Assembly: GCA_041859945.1 (NCBI GenBank)
Contig: JBFLGC010000007.1
Span: 4,033-68,032 of the forward strand
Source: Tetragenococcus sp041859945
GTDB lineage: Bacteria > Bacillota > Bacilli > Lactobacillales > Enterococcaceae
Reading direction: 5' to 3'
Length of the DNA stretch: 64,000 nt
A model generated the notes under the pieces. It was not told the DNA's origin. It saw only the letters and a program-made list of their open reading frames with translations, and made no database searches. A program made the translations under genes and the position numbers. Positions 25,401 to 34,675 of the stretch are shown piece by piece; the stretch's first letter is position 1, and each line of letters begins with the position of its first letter.

Positions 25401-26716
25401 AATTAATCGATAAACTCATGTATGTCGGCTTGACTGCCATGGTCTTGATCAGCTTTTATTTGACTAGCATGATCTGGTTGACTCCTGCTTCCAAGAGTTC
25501 GGAGATGATCGATGATGTCGACAAATCGGAGACGACTCAGGTAGATACTTACAAAAGTGCGACTGATGTTTTTTTACCCCTATTTTTGACACGTTTTGAA
25601 GGTGATCAGCTGGCCCAAACCAATTCGGAATCTTTGATCAAAGAGATGCAGTCCTTGATCAACAAAAATAAATATGAACAGTTTCAACTGAAAAAATTTG
25701 ATTCAAAAGGGCAATTGAACGAGGCTATCAAAACTCAAAAAGGACTTGATATGAACTTTGTTGATGCCTTTCCGTTGACAAGTTATCTTGATGTCTTACA
25801 AAAGAAGCTTTCTTTTGAACGCGAAGTAGAGGAAGATTCCTTTTCTTTCACGCATATTCAAGTCGATTTAACCAAAAATCAGCTGCGTTTTATTGATACT
25901 AAGAAAAATCAAGTGCTCGAGGCTGCTATCACTTCAAAAGAGGATCCTTTTAAAAAGGTTTATGAGGATACTTCTGCCAATTGGCATACAACAACGGCCA
26001 AAGGTGAGGAACTTTTGCCAACGATCGTGCTTTCTGGTGATGAACCATTGGAACTTGCGGTCTATAGCTATATTTCTTCGACTCGTCCTTATACAGTCTT
26101 TCGGGATGCTTTTTTTACAGATCCGAAAGAATTGCGCAGTAATGACGATACCGATGATCTGAAACTTTATGATGGTTCCGAATCGCTGGTGATCCAACAA
26201 GATCAGCAGCAAATGAACTTTCAAGGCATGATCGATGTGGAGCAAAATTTTGATGGTTATCAGAGAAGTTATGAATATATCCGTGGTTTGGGCACCAATT
26301 ATGGCTCTTTACGTTTGTTCAATGTCCAAGGAGCGACCTTTAATTATCGGATCTTCGTGGAAGGTTTTCCGGTTTTTGGAGAAGAGTCAGAGGGCGTGAT
26401 CACGGTCAGCTTTTCTGAAAATGGTCAAGACTGTCAGAAAAATGTGGGGATACGAGCCAATCTGAATACGATCCAGGTTCCGATCCCGTCTGATCAAAAG
26501 GTAGAGCTACCTGGCGTAGCTACTATTTTGCAAAACTTGACAGATGTGGGAGCCCAAACTGAAAAAATTGCGACCGTTTTGGTTGGTTATACTTGGGAAA
26601 ATTTAGAAGATACGGGCGTCGTCGATCTGTTGCCAAGTTGGTATATCAATTATGATGAGAAATGGTACGCTTATAAGGACCTTTTAAGTGAGCTGCAGGA
26701 AAAGGATGGTGAGTAA
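25397..26716 (+). CDS. walH: WalRK regulator WalH (YycH)
   Basis: An anchored protein of about 439 residues that modulates WalK. One N-terminal membrane segment (VGLTAMVLISFYLTSMIWL) precedes a large extracytoplasmic part. GTG 25397 overlaps the walK stop (GTGA), with AGGAGG 10 bases upstream; GTG 25391 is an alternative. Sequence identity in this family is low, so the call rests on position, length and topology. Confidence 0.9.
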   Translation: MKLIDKLMYVGLTAMVLISFYLTSMIWLTPASKSSEMIDDVDKSETTQVDTYKSATDVFLPLFLTRFEGDQLAQTNSESLIKEMQSLINKNKYEQFQLKKFDSKGQLNEAIKTQKGLDMNFVDAFPLTSYLDVLQKKLSFEREVEEDSFSFTHIQVDLTKNQLRFIDTKKNQVLEAAITSKEDPFKKVYEDTSANWHTTTAKGEELLPTIVLSGDEPLELAVYSYISSTRPYTVFRDAFFTDPKELRSNDDTDDLKLYDGSESLVIQQDQQQMNFQGMIDVEQNFDGYQRSYEYIRGLGTNYGSLRLFNVQGATFNYRIFVEGFPVFGEESEGVITVSFSENGQDCQKNVGIRANLNTIQVPIPSDQKVELPGVATILQNLTDVGAQTEKIATVLVGYTWENLEDTGVVDLLPSWYINYDEKWYAYKDLLSELQEKDGE

Positions 26717-26719
26717 CAG

Positions 26720-27583
26720 ATGGACTTTAAACGGATCGGTTGGATTTTCTTCTTTGCCTTTTTGGGAGTGAATATCTTTCTTTTTAATATTTATCAAGAG
26801 GCTGATTCGGAGCAAGATGTTGTCTATCGTTCTGACCAGAAAATCCCGATCGAAAAACGACTTGACTCTGAAAACATTAGTTATACTAATAACTTTTCAA
26901 AAGAAGCTTTACAAGGCTATTATTTAAGTGGGACACCGACTAATCTACAAAATGCGGTCGTTAAAGAGCGCGAGCAATTAGCAGATCCTGATTTTTTGAA
27001 AAGCCAAACGACTATCAAAGACAGTAAGTTGACGCATGAACTCGCTGAAACAGTCGCCTTCACGGATACGAAAGAGGCTAAAAATGTGGTCAAGAAATTT
27101 TTGACGACAAGTGATGAGCTGATTTTTGGCGATGATTATACCTATATGTCAAAATGGTCGAATTGGACCGATGAATATCCGCGTATTTTTGCGGCTCAGA
27201 CTTATGAAGGGATCCCGATCAATGATGATTCAAGTTTACTGACAGTGAATATGACTCAAGATACACAGGGCTACCAACTGCTAAACTATACGCAAACACA
27301 TATTTCTGATTTGACACCCTTGCGTGAGGCGATGACCTTATATACAGAAGAGGATGCGATCAATACCTTGTATGTCAACAATAAGATCCCAGCCAAATCG
27401 ACCATCAAGTGGCAACAGTTAACCTATACTTTGACGTTAAAAGTACGAGGCCAATACGTTTACGTTCCGGCTTGGTTTGTGGCGATCGTGACCGATGACA
27501 ATAGTTTACAGATTGAGCAAGTCAATGCGCTTACTAATCGTGTGATCACAAACTCCACGGTCCAAACAGTAGAAAATCCGTAA
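26720..27583 (+). CDS. walI: WalRK regulator WalI (YycI)
   Basis: A 287-residue protein with one N-terminal membrane segment (IGWIFFFAFLGVNIFLFNIY) and an extracytoplasmic domain of the YycI type (C-terminal AWFVAIV block). It partners WalH in controlling WalK. It lies 3 bp after walH. Confidence 0.92.
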   Translation: MDFKRIGWIFFFAFLGVNIFLFNIYQEADSEQDVVYRSDQKIPIEKRLDSENISYTNNFSKEALQGYYLSGTPTNLQNAVVKEREQLADPDFLKSQTTIKDSKLTHELAETVAFTDTKEAKNVVKKFLTTSDELIFGDDYTYMSKWSNWTDEYPRIFAAQTYEGIPINDDSSLLTVNMTQDTQGYQLLNYTQTHISDLTPLREAMTLYTEEDAINTLYVNNKIPAKSTIKWQQLTYTLTLKVRGQYVYVPAWFVAIVTDDNSLQIEQVNALTNRVITNSTVQTVENP

Positions 27584-27637
27584 GAAGCAAGGTATAATAG
27601 AAATAGTTTTGAAAAGTAGAGAGGAAGACATAGGCAA

Positions 27638-28444
27638 ATGGAGCAATCCAATGCATTTCAAGTCAGTATTTTAGCTAGTGGGAGCACTGGCAATTCGTTA
27701 TACATCGAATCGGAGAAAAAGAAGTTCTTAGTTGACGCCGGACTCAGTGGTAAGAAAATCGGTTCCCTTTTACAGGAAATCGATCGTAAACCAGAAGATT
27801 TAGACGCGATTTTTGTAACTCATGAACATCGTGATCACATTCATGGAGTCGGCGTTATGGCTCGCAAATATCATCTGGACGTGTACGCGAATGAAAAAAC
27901 TTGGGAGGCCATGGATCCGATGATCGGGAAAGTACCCAATGAGCAGAAATTTATTTTTGACATGGGTAAAGTACTGACTTTAGGCGATATGGACATCGAA
28001 AGTTTCGGGGTGTCTCATGATGCTGCGTCGCCACAATTCTATCGGTTTTATAAAGATGGCAAATCCTTTGTAGTATTGACGGATACAGGTTACTGTAATG
28101 ACCACTTGCGCGGTGTTATTCGCGGCGCCGATGCCTATTTGATGGAAAGTAATCATGATTTAGAAATGTTGCGGATGGGCAGTTATCCTTGGCCTCTTAA
28201 ACAACGTATCTTAGGGGATAAAGGCCATTTGTCTAATGAGGACGGAGCCTTAGTCATGACAGACATCTTGTCCAACCAAACCAAGCGGATCTATCTAGGT
28301 CACCGTAGTCAGGAGAATAATTTGAAAGAATTGGCTCATTTGACCATGGAAAATGTATTAAAAGAACATGATTTTGGTGTGGGCGAAGATTTTGAAGTCT
28401 ACGATACTGATCCCGATAAAGCAACTTCTTTATTTGGACTATAG
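27638..28444 (+). CDS. walJ: Metallo-beta-lactamase-fold nuclease WalJ (YycJ)
   Basis: A 268-residue cytoplasmic hydrolase with the metal motif THEHRDHIHG and SHDA further on. YycJ is a 5' exonuclease implicated in mismatch repair and wall stress. It is the last wal gene; the htrA-type protease often found next is absent, and a terminator follows. Confidence 0.93.
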   Translation: MEQSNAFQVSILASGSTGNSLYIESEKKKFLVDAGLSGKKIGSLLQEIDRKPEDLDAIFVTHEHRDHIHGVGVMARKYHLDVYANEKTWEAMDPMIGKVPNEQKFIFDMGKVLTLGDMDIESFGVSHDAASPQFYRFYKDGKSFVVLTDTGYCNDHLRGVIRGADAYLMESNHDLEMLRMGSYPWPLKQRILGDKGHLSNEDGALVMTDILSNQTKRIYLGHRSQENNLKELAHLTMENVLKEHDFGVGEDFEVYDTDPDKATSLFGL

Positions 28445-28481
28445 AAAAGAGCGACTCATTTTGTGAGCCGCTCTTTTTAAA
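28445..28481 (+). terminator. Terminator of walRKHIJ
   Basis: AAGAGCGACTCA pairs with TGAGCCGCTCTT (one mismatch), then TTTTT. It overlaps the end of the convergent CPBP gene. Confidence 0.88.
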
Positions 28482-29115
28482 TGAGTCCTTGGGTGCGTGC
28501 TAAAATCTGTACGAGGATGACTAATGTGTTCATTCCGGCGTGTGTCGTGATAGAGGTCCAAATACTACCGGTATACATGTATAAAAAACAGAAGAAACAT
28601 CCCAATGAAAAATACAAAAGCAAGTGACCATCTTGATGGATCAGAGCAAAAAGCAGCGAACTTATCAATACACCGAGCCGGGCTTTATTAAAAGAATCAA
28701 AAAAGCCTACAATGGCACGTCGAAAGACGAATTCCTCCATAATGGGACCTGCAATCATAGCGGCAATGACAAAAAGTGGCTGTTTCATGATCAATTGAAT
28801 GATGGTTTCCGTATTTTCTGATCCGGCCGTTTGACCAAGCCACTGCTCGATTTGGATCACGATATTTTGTAAGAAGATAGCCACAAAGATCCCAGCAAGA
28901 CCTAAAAGAAAAATCTGTCGTCGGGATGGTTTCCTTTTTTCAAAGGATAATTTTTGGTTCTGTTTTTCATAAAGAACGATCAAGCTAAGCGCACCTAGCA
29001 GGTAAGCGATCGTTGTGGCTGCGATTTGACTTTTTTCTGTTTGGAAAAAAGCAGGTGAAAAAAAAGCAATTGCGTAAATAGCAATCGTGGCTAGACTATA
29101 TTTTCTAAGTGACAT
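28477..29115 (-). CDS. CPBP-family intramembrane metalloprotease
   Basis: A 212-residue membrane protein with about six hydrophobic segments. The CPBP (Abi) motifs are present: EEFVFRRAI (EExxxR), FALIHQDG (FxxxH) and a third motif near the C terminus (TTHAGMN). Start chosen at 29115 (MSLRKYSL), 7 bases after AAAGGAG. Such proteases act in prenyl-protein processing, bacteriocin immunity or signalling. It is divergent from groESL and shares its control region. Confidence 0.85.
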   Translation of the reverse strand: MSLRKYSLATIAIYAIAFFSPAFFQTEKSQIAATTIAYLLGALSLIVLYEKQNQKLSFEKRKPSRRQIFLLGLAGIFVAIFLQNIVIQIEQWLGQTAGSENTETIIQLIMKQPLFVIAAMIAGPIMEEFVFRRAIVGFFDSFNKARLGVLISSLLFALIHQDGHLLLYFSLGCFFCFLYMYTGSIWTSITTHAGMNTLVILVQILARTQGLI

Positions 29116-29248
29116 AAAAAGCTCCTTTCCGTTTCCATCATTATAACAAAGTTTAAAAGAAACTGGAAACAACCTAGATCATAGTATCAACCCAAAGCAA
29201 GTGTTTAAAAATATCTGATCTAGAAAAAATCAAAAGATATGAAGATTT

Positions 29249-29265
29249 TTTGACTTTTTCTGACT
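29249..29265 (+). promoter_or_regulatory. CtsR operator
   Basis: TTTGACT-TTT-TCTGACT matches the reverse complement of the CtsR heptad repeat (GGTCAAA-NNN-GGTCAAA type) with one or two mismatches. It lies 27 bp upstream of the groE -35. Confidence 0.65.
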
Positions 29266-29291
29266 TTCTTTAAAAAAATGGATCAAAAGGC

Positions 29292-29319
29292 TTGCAAATT
29301 CATTAGAACATGGTAATAT
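29292..29319 (+). promoter_or_regulatory. Promoter of groESL
   Basis: TTGCAA (29292-29297), 16 bp, TAATAT (29314-29319). Confidence 0.75.
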
Positions 29320-29331
29320 TATTTTTGTAAG

Positions 29332-29358
29332 TTAGCACTCAATACATGAGAGTGCTAA
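29332..29358 (+). promoter_or_regulatory. CIRCE element (HrcA operator)
   Basis: Perfect TTAGCACTC-N9-GAGTGCTAA, just downstream of the groE promoter. Confidence 0.98.
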
Positions 29359-29395
29359 TAAAGAAAAATTTTAGACTTTATTGGAGGGATTTATC

Positions 29396-29680
29396 GTGTT
29401 GAAACCATTAGGTGATCGTGTGATGGTAGAAGTCGCACAAGAAGAAGAAAAAACTGTCGGTGGCATCGTGCTTGCATCTGCAGCAAAAGAAAAACCGCAA
29501 ACAGGAACTGTTATTGCAGTTGGTGAAGGCCGCGTGCTAGATAACGGTGAACTTGCACCTGTACCTGTCAAAGTCGGTGATGTAGTCCTTTTTGAAAAGT
29601 ATGCAGGCTCTGAAGTGAAATACGACGGCAAAGAATATCTAATTTTTTCAGCTAAAGATATTGTCGCTATTGTGGAATAA
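29396..29680 (+). CDS. groES: Co-chaperonin GroES
   Basis: The 94-residue lid of the GroEL chamber. It starts at GTG 29396, 7 bases after GGAGGG, reading MLKPLGDRV; the more distant TTG would include the ribosome site. The mobile loop lies around GGIVLASAAKEKPQTG. It is first in groESL, under HrcA and probably CtsR. Confidence 0.97.
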   Translation: MLKPLGDRVMVEVAQEEEKTVGGIVLASAAKEKPQTGTVIAVGEGRVLDNGELAPVPVKVGDVVLFEKYAGSEVKYDGKEYLIFSAKDIVAIVE

Positions 29681-29706
29681 AAAATTTTATTTGAGGTGAA
29701 AAGGAA

Positions 29707-31332
29707 ATGGCAAAAGATATTAAATTTTCAGAAGATGCTCGGGCAGCAATGTTACGCGGCGTTGATAAATTAGCAGATACAGTCAAAGTTACCTTAGGCC
29801 CTAAAGGACGTAACGTGGTATTGGAAAAATCTTATGGTTCACCACTTATCACAAATGATGGCGTCACGATCGCTAAAGAAATTGAATTAGAAGATCATTT
29901 TGAAAATATGGGTGCCAAATTAGTTTCTGAAGTGGCTTCAAAAACCAACGATATCGCTGGTGATGGAACGACAACAGCTACTCTATTGACCCAAGCGATC
30001 GTTCATGAAGGTTTGAAGAACGTGACAGCAGGTGCTAATCCTTTAGGTATTCGTCGTGGGATCGAATTAGCAACGAAGACGGCTGTTGAAGAATTACACA
30101 ATATTTCGACAACGGTAGACTCAAAAGAAGCGATTGCTCAAGTCGGTGCGGTTTCTTCAGGTAGTGAAGAAGTCGGCAAATATATTGCAGACGCCATGGA
30201 AAAAGTCGGTAATGATGGTGTCATTACGATCGAAGAATCAAAAGGGATCGAAACAGAACTTGATGTTGTTGAAGGAATGCAATTCGATCGTGGTTACCTT
30301 TCTCAATATATGGTCACAAACAATGACAAGATGGAAGCAGATCTTGACAATCCTTACATTTTGATTACTGATAAGAAGATTTCAAATATTCAAGATGTTT
30401 TGCCTTTATTAGAACAAATCGTTCAACAAGGAAAACCACTATTGATTATTGCCGATGATGTTGACGGCGAAGCTTTACCTACTTTGGTCCTTAACAAGAT
30501 CCGTGGTACTTTCAATGTCGTGGCTGTCAAGGCACCTGGTTTTGGTGACCGTCGTAAAGCTATGTTAGAAGATATCGCTATTTTAACAGGTGGGACAGTA
30601 ATCACTGAAGATCTTGGACTTGAACTTAAAGATGCTACGATCGATTCTTTAGGTCGTGCTAGCAAAGTTACCGTCGACAAAGATAATACAACGATCGTTG
30701 AAGGTTCTGGCACAAAAGAAGCCATCGCAGAACGAGTTCAACTTATCAAACATCAAATCACAGAAACAACTTCTGACTTTGATCGTGAAAAATTACAAGA
30801 ACGCTTGGCTAAATTAGCTGGTGGCGTAGCGGTCATCAAAGTGGGCGCACCAACTGAAACGGAATTACAAGAATTGAAATTACGCATTGAAGACGCCTTG
30901 AATGCGACACGTGCCGCTGTTGAAGAAGGTATGGTTTCTGGTGGGGGTACAGCTTTGGTTAATGTGATCGGTAAAGTTGCTGCCATTGAAGAAACTGGCG
31001 ACGTTCAAACAGGAGTCCAAATCGTCTTGCGCGCTTTGGAAGAACCAGTTCGTCAAATTGCTGAAAATGCGGGGTATGAAGGCTCTGTTGTTGTTGAAAA
31101 ATTGAAGAATGCTGAAGCTGGCATTGGTTTGAATGCTGCTAACGGTGAATGTGTGAACATGGTCGAAGCCGGTATCGTCGACCCGACCAAAGTGGTTCGT
31201 TCGGCTTTACAAAATGCCGCATCGGTTGCTTCCTTATTGTTGACCACTGAAGCTGTCGTGGCTGATCACCCAGAACCAGCTGCCCCAGCTGCACCAAACC
31301 CAGGCATGGATCCATCCATGGGCATGATGTAA
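29707..31332 (+). CDS. groEL: Chaperonin GroEL
   Basis: A 541-residue ATP-driven folding chamber subunit. The ATP-binding loop GDGTTTATLL, the GVITIEESKG block and the C-terminal GMDPSMGMM tail are typical. It lies 26 bp after groES. Confidence 0.99.
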   Translation: MAKDIKFSEDARAAMLRGVDKLADTVKVTLGPKGRNVVLEKSYGSPLITNDGVTIAKEIELEDHFENMGAKLVSEVASKTNDIAGDGTTTATLLTQAIVHEGLKNVTAGANPLGIRRGIELATKTAVEELHNISTTVDSKEAIAQVGAVSSGSEEVGKYIADAMEKVGNDGVITIEESKGIETELDVVEGMQFDRGYLSQYMVTNNDKMEADLDNPYILITDKKISNIQDVLPLLEQIVQQGKPLLIIADDVDGEALPTLVLNKIRGTFNVVAVKAPGFGDRRKAMLEDIAILTGGTVITEDLGLELKDATIDSLGRASKVTVDKDNTTIVEGSGTKEAIAERVQLIKHQITETTSDFDREKLQERLAKLAGGVAVIKVGAPTETELQELKLRIEDALNATRAAVEEGMVSGGGTALVNVIGKVAAIEETGDVQTGVQIVLRALEEPVRQIAENAGYEGSVVVEKLKNAEAGIGLNAANGECVNMVEAGIVDPTKVVRSALQNAASVASLLLTTEAVVADHPEPAAPAAPNPGMDPSMGMM

Positions 31333-31352
31333 TTTAGATAAACAAAATAAAG

Positions 31353-31390
31353 TAAAGTAACGGGTTATTGCTCGTTACTTTATTTTTTTA
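31353..31390 (+). terminator. Terminator of groESL
   Basis: AAAGTAACG pairs with CGTTACTTT, then a T-rich tail. Confidence 0.88.
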
Positions 31391-31391
31391 G

Positions 31392-31640
31392 CCATTAAGA
31401 AAATATCTCTTTTGGCGCAGTTCAAAGCTTCGTGTATCCATTTCATTATTGGTGCGAAAAAGAGCCTGAGCAGTAAGCTTATGGCAGGAAAGGGTCCAAG
31501 AAGACGAAAGGCACCCGAAATCAAAAAGTGAGTGCCTATGATGGCAAGAAAGATATCAGGGATTCATAAGCTGTGATTTATGATGATCAAGAAAGTTTTC
31601 AAAAGAACGGCCGTCGATTAATAAAGTCGTTCTTTTGTAT
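31392..31640 (+). repeat. Intergenic repeat cassette, copy 2
   Basis: Related to 5715-5990 along most of its length, and it contains a 42-bp unit. It ends in a terminator-like hairpin, AAAAGAACG/CGTTCTTTT (about 31602-31638). It fills most of the gap 31333-31772. Confidence 0.65.
31506..31590 (+). repeat. 42-bp repeat, locus D (1 clear and 1 decayed unit)
   Basis: A unit starts at 31506 (GAAAGGCACC) and a degenerate one 42 bp later (GAAAGATATC). AGGCAC pairs perfectly with GTGCCT around an A-rich 17-nt loop. Confidence 0.7.
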
Positions 31641-31732
31641 CTAAAAATTAAAATGAGAGCGTTTGAATTAAAAAATAAAAAGAAATGTCTTGACATCTTT
31701 GCATTTTATGGTTCTTTTTGCTATTTTTTTGG

Positions 31733-31738
31733 TATAAT
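31733..31738 (+). promoter_or_regulatory. Likely -10 box of pncB-nadE
   Basis: TATAAT, 34 bp before the pncB start. The -35 is unclear. Confidence 0.5.
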
Positions 31739-31772
31739 GTATAACTGTAGAAATGAAAAGGAGCTAGAAATT

Positions 31773-33242
31773 ATGGCGATAAGATATGTTGACGATAGTT
31801 TGACCTTACACACTGATTTTTATCAAATCAATATGATGCAAACTTACTGGGATTTGGGACGTGCGGATCTGAATGCAGTGTTTGAATGTTATTTCCGTGA
31901 CATGCCTTTTAAAAATGGTTATGCGATTTTTGCTGGTTTGGAGCGCTTGGTCGACTATTTACAAAATTTGACCTTTACCGAAACGGACATCGATTATTTA
32001 CGCGATGTTTGTGGCTTTAAAGAAGGCTTTCTTGACTATTTAAGAAATTTCAAATTTACTTGTACCGTTCGTGCACCTAAAGAAGGCGATCTGGTCTTTA
32101 GTGGCGAACCGATCGTTCAAGTGGAAGGCCCTTTAGCACAATGCCAATTAGTGGAAACGGCGATTTTAAATATCGTAAATTTCCAAACGTTGATTGCGAC
32201 CAAAGCGGCACGGATCAAGTCGGTGATTGGTAATGATCCTTTGCTTGAATTTGGTTCGCGCCGTGCTCAAGAAATGGATGCAGCTATCTGGGGGACTAGG
32301 GCCGCTTATATTGGTGGGGCCGGGGCTACTAGTAATGTTCGCGCCGGTAAGATTTTTGGAATCCCAGTTAGTGGGACTCATGCACATTCTTTAGTCCAAT
32401 CTTATGGCAATGACTATGACGCCTTTATGGCTTATGCCAAAACACACCCAGATTGTGTTTTTTTAGTTGATACTTACGATACGTTGAAGTCTGGTGTACC
32501 TAGTGCGATCAAGGTAGCTAAAGAGATGGGCGATAAAATCAATTTCCAAGGGGTGCGTATCGATAGTGGCGATATGGCCTATATTTCAAAAAAAGTACGG
32601 GAACAATTGGACGAAGCTGGTTTTACCGCGGCGAAGATCTATGCTTCCAATGATTTAGATGAATCGACGATCTTGAATTTAAAGATGCAAAAAGCCAAGA
32701 TCGACGTATGGGGCGTCGGGACTAAATTGATCACAGCCTATGATCAACCAGCTTTGGGGGCAGTCTACAAATTGGTTTCGATTGAAAATGAACATGGTGA
32801 TATGGTCGATACGATCAAGCTATCGAGCAATGCTGAAAAAGTATCGACACCAGGCAAAAAACAAATTTGGCGGATCACTCGTAAATCGAATGGCAAATCA
32901 GAAGGGGACTATGTGACTTTGTGGGGCGAACGTCCTGATCAACAAGACGAGATCTTCATGTTCCATCCGGTCCATACTTATATCAACAAGACGGTTTACG
33001 ATTTTGACGCTCGTCCAGTCTTACAAGATATTTTTGTCAATGGCGAATTGGTTTATGATTTGCCGGAGTTAGATGCTATCAAAGCTTTTTCGAGCGATTC
33101 TTTAGATGCACTTTGGGAAGAATACAAACGTGATCTGAACCCGCAACCTTATCCAGTCGATCTTTCGCAAGATTGCTGGAATCACAAGATGGCGATCATG
33201 GAAAAAGTACGTAAACAAGTCAAAGAAATGACAACTGACTAA
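31773..33242 (+). CDS. pncB: Nicotinate phosphoribosyltransferase
   Basis: It converts nicotinate to nicotinate mononucleotide for NAD salvage. A 489-residue protein with LHTDFYQINMMQTYWD, EFGSRRAQ and SGTHAHS, the usual family motifs. ATG 31773 has AAAGGAG 9 bases upstream; a much longer upstream frame lacks signals. First gene of a two-gene operon with nadE. Confidence 0.96.
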   Translation: MAIRYVDDSLTLHTDFYQINMMQTYWDLGRADLNAVFECYFRDMPFKNGYAIFAGLERLVDYLQNLTFTETDIDYLRDVCGFKEGFLDYLRNFKFTCTVRAPKEGDLVFSGEPIVQVEGPLAQCQLVETAILNIVNFQTLIATKAARIKSVIGNDPLLEFGSRRAQEMDAAIWGTRAAYIGGAGATSNVRAGKIFGIPVSGTHAHSLVQSYGNDYDAFMAYAKTHPDCVFLVDTYDTLKSGVPSAIKVAKEMGDKINFQGVRIDSGDMAYISKKVREQLDEAGFTAAKIYASNDLDESTILNLKMQKAKIDVWGVGTKLITAYDQPALGAVYKLVSIENEHGDMVDTIKLSSNAEKVSTPGKKQIWRITRKSNGKSEGDYVTLWGERPDQQDEIFMFHPVHTYINKTVYDFDARPVLQDIFVNGELVYDLPELDAIKAFSSDSLDALWEEYKRDLNPQPYPVDLSQDCWNHKMAIMEKVRKQVKEMTTD

Positions 33243-33266
33243 ATCATTTAAAAAGGAGAGAAAACA

Positions 33267-34091
33267 ATGGGCTTACAAGAAACTATCATCAAAGAACTCG
33301 GCGTTTTACCTGAAATCGACCCGCAGGAAGAAATCCGTAAAAGTGTTGATTTTTTAAAGGATTATTTGAAAAAAAATACCTTTTTGAAGACCTACGTTTT
33401 AGGGATCAGTGGGGGTCAAGATTCGACTCTAGTTGGTCGATTGGCCCAAATCGCTATGGAGGAAATGCGCCAGGAAATGCATGATTCTGATTATCATTTT
33501 ATTGCCGTCCGTTTACCTTATGGAGCCCAAGCGGATGAAGAAGATGCCAAAAAGGCCATGGACTTTATTCAAGCCGATAGTCCTTTACGGGTGGATATCA
33601 AGCCAGCTGTTGATGCTCAGGTTCGATCATTGGAAGCAGTAGGGATGACAGTTTCCGATTTTAATAAAGGAAATATCAAAGCACGCCAACGGATGATCAC
33701 CCAATATGCCATTGCCGGCGAATTTGCTGGTGCTGTTTTGGGAACGGATCATGCCGCGGAAAATGTCACGGGCTTTTTCACAAAGTTTGGCGATGGTGCG
33801 GTCGATCTCGTGCCGATCTATCGACTGAATAAAAGGCAAGGCCGCGCTTTATTAAAAGAACTCGGCGCACCCGAAGAACTTTATTTGAAGATCCCAACTG
33901 CCGATTTGGAAGAAGATCACCCACTGATCGCCGACGAAGCAGCTTTGGGAGTCAGTTATGACGAGATCGATGATTATTTAGAAGGTAAGAAAATCGCTCC
34001 TGCCGCTAAAGAAACGATTGAAAATTGGTGGAACAAAACCCAACACAAACGTAATCAACCAATCAGTATTTTTGATAATTTTTGGAAATAA
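33267..34091 (+). CDS. nadE: NH3-dependent NAD synthetase
   Basis: A 274-residue enzyme that amidates nicotinate adenine dinucleotide. The P-loop GISGGQDSTL and the GTDHAAENVTGFFTKFGDG block are present; there is no glutaminase domain. It follows pncB by 24 bp, completing the salvage steps around NadD. Confidence 0.97.
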   Translation: MGLQETIIKELGVLPEIDPQEEIRKSVDFLKDYLKKNTFLKTYVLGISGGQDSTLVGRLAQIAMEEMRQEMHDSDYHFIAVRLPYGAQADEEDAKKAMDFIQADSPLRVDIKPAVDAQVRSLEAVGMTVSDFNKGNIKARQRMITQYAIAGEFAGAVLGTDHAAENVTGFFTKFGDGAVDLVPIYRLNKRQGRALLKELGAPEELYLKIPTADLEEDHPLIADEAALGVSYDEIDDYLEGKKIAPAAKETIENWWNKTQHKRNQPISIFDNFWK

Positions 34092-34100
34092 TAAGAGCGA

Positions 34101-34140
34101 AGAGTTTAGGAAGAACGCATTCCTAAGCTCTTTTTTGGTT
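34101..34140 (+). terminator. Terminator of pncB-nadE
   Basis: AGAGTTTAGGAA pairs with TTCCTAAGCTCT (one mismatch), then TTTTTT. Confidence 0.88.
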
Positions 34141-34229
34141 TTTAGGATAATGGATCATAAAATCAAATTTTGAAGTGTGTGTTGGATGAAGCTACCCAAT
34201 CAAAGGTTCAGGAATATATGCGGTCGTAA

Positions 34230-34395
34230 AGTGATCCAAGAATCAAAAAGAAAGGACGTATGACGAGGAGAAGTGATCCAAGTATTAAAAAGAAAGGACA
34301 TATGACAGGAAGAAGTGATCCAAGTATTAAAAAGAAAGGACATATGATGGGGAGAAGTGATCCAAAAACCAAAAAATAAGGGCAGATGAGGTCGC
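34230..34395 (+). repeat. 42-bp tandem repeat, locus E (4 units)
   Basis: Units start at 34230, 34272, 34314 and 34356, each AGTGATCC, exactly 42 bp apart. A core unit contains AAAAAGAAAGGACATATGA. TG(a)TCC can pair with GGACA around the A-rich loop. It lies between nadE and the IS. Confidence 0.88.
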
Positions 34396-34409
34396 ATAGT
34401 GCTCAACAG

Positions 34410-34434
34410 AATTCGTGGACAAGCTTTTTAATAG
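34410..34434 (+). repeat. Left 25-bp target-site duplication of the IS
   Basis: Starts AATTCGTGGACAA and matches 36199-36223 with one difference (G against A at position 14). Confidence 0.9.
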
Positions 34435-34517
34435 TGTCAATCGTTTTTGAAAATGTCTTAAAAATTTTAAAACATTAGCGAGTAAATTTCGCACAAGCCG
34501 CTAGGCTGTCTCGCTCT

Positions 34518-34630
34518 GGAAAATGGGGCAGACCGCCCAGATTTTCCGTTGGTCGTGCAAGTAAAGCTAACAAGAACCTAAAATTGGCTCAAGGGTAAAT
34601 GAACGGCTATGCCGCCCTTGCCCCAATTTC
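34518..34630 (+). other. Structured non-coding tail of the IS
   Basis: Between the left end and the transposase stop lie two strong hairpins: GGAAAAT/ATTTTCC with an inner GGGC/GCCC (34518-34547), and AAATTGG-CAAGGG/CCCTTG-CCAATTT (34581-34629). The role is unknown; it could be a terminator against outside transcription, or an element RNA. Confidence 0.45.
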
Positions 34631-34675
34631 AGAACCTTGTTTAAAAGAATCGTGTCGACCGACGGAAAACCTGGG

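Noticed and set aside
34230..34395. CRISPR array
   Set aside because: Units are directly adjacent with no unique spacers, and there are no cas genes.
34200..34406. Minus-strand frame with repeated HMSFLFNT peptide, also seen at 61.1 kb
   Set aside because: The similarity follows from the shared nucleotide repeat; no ribosome site.
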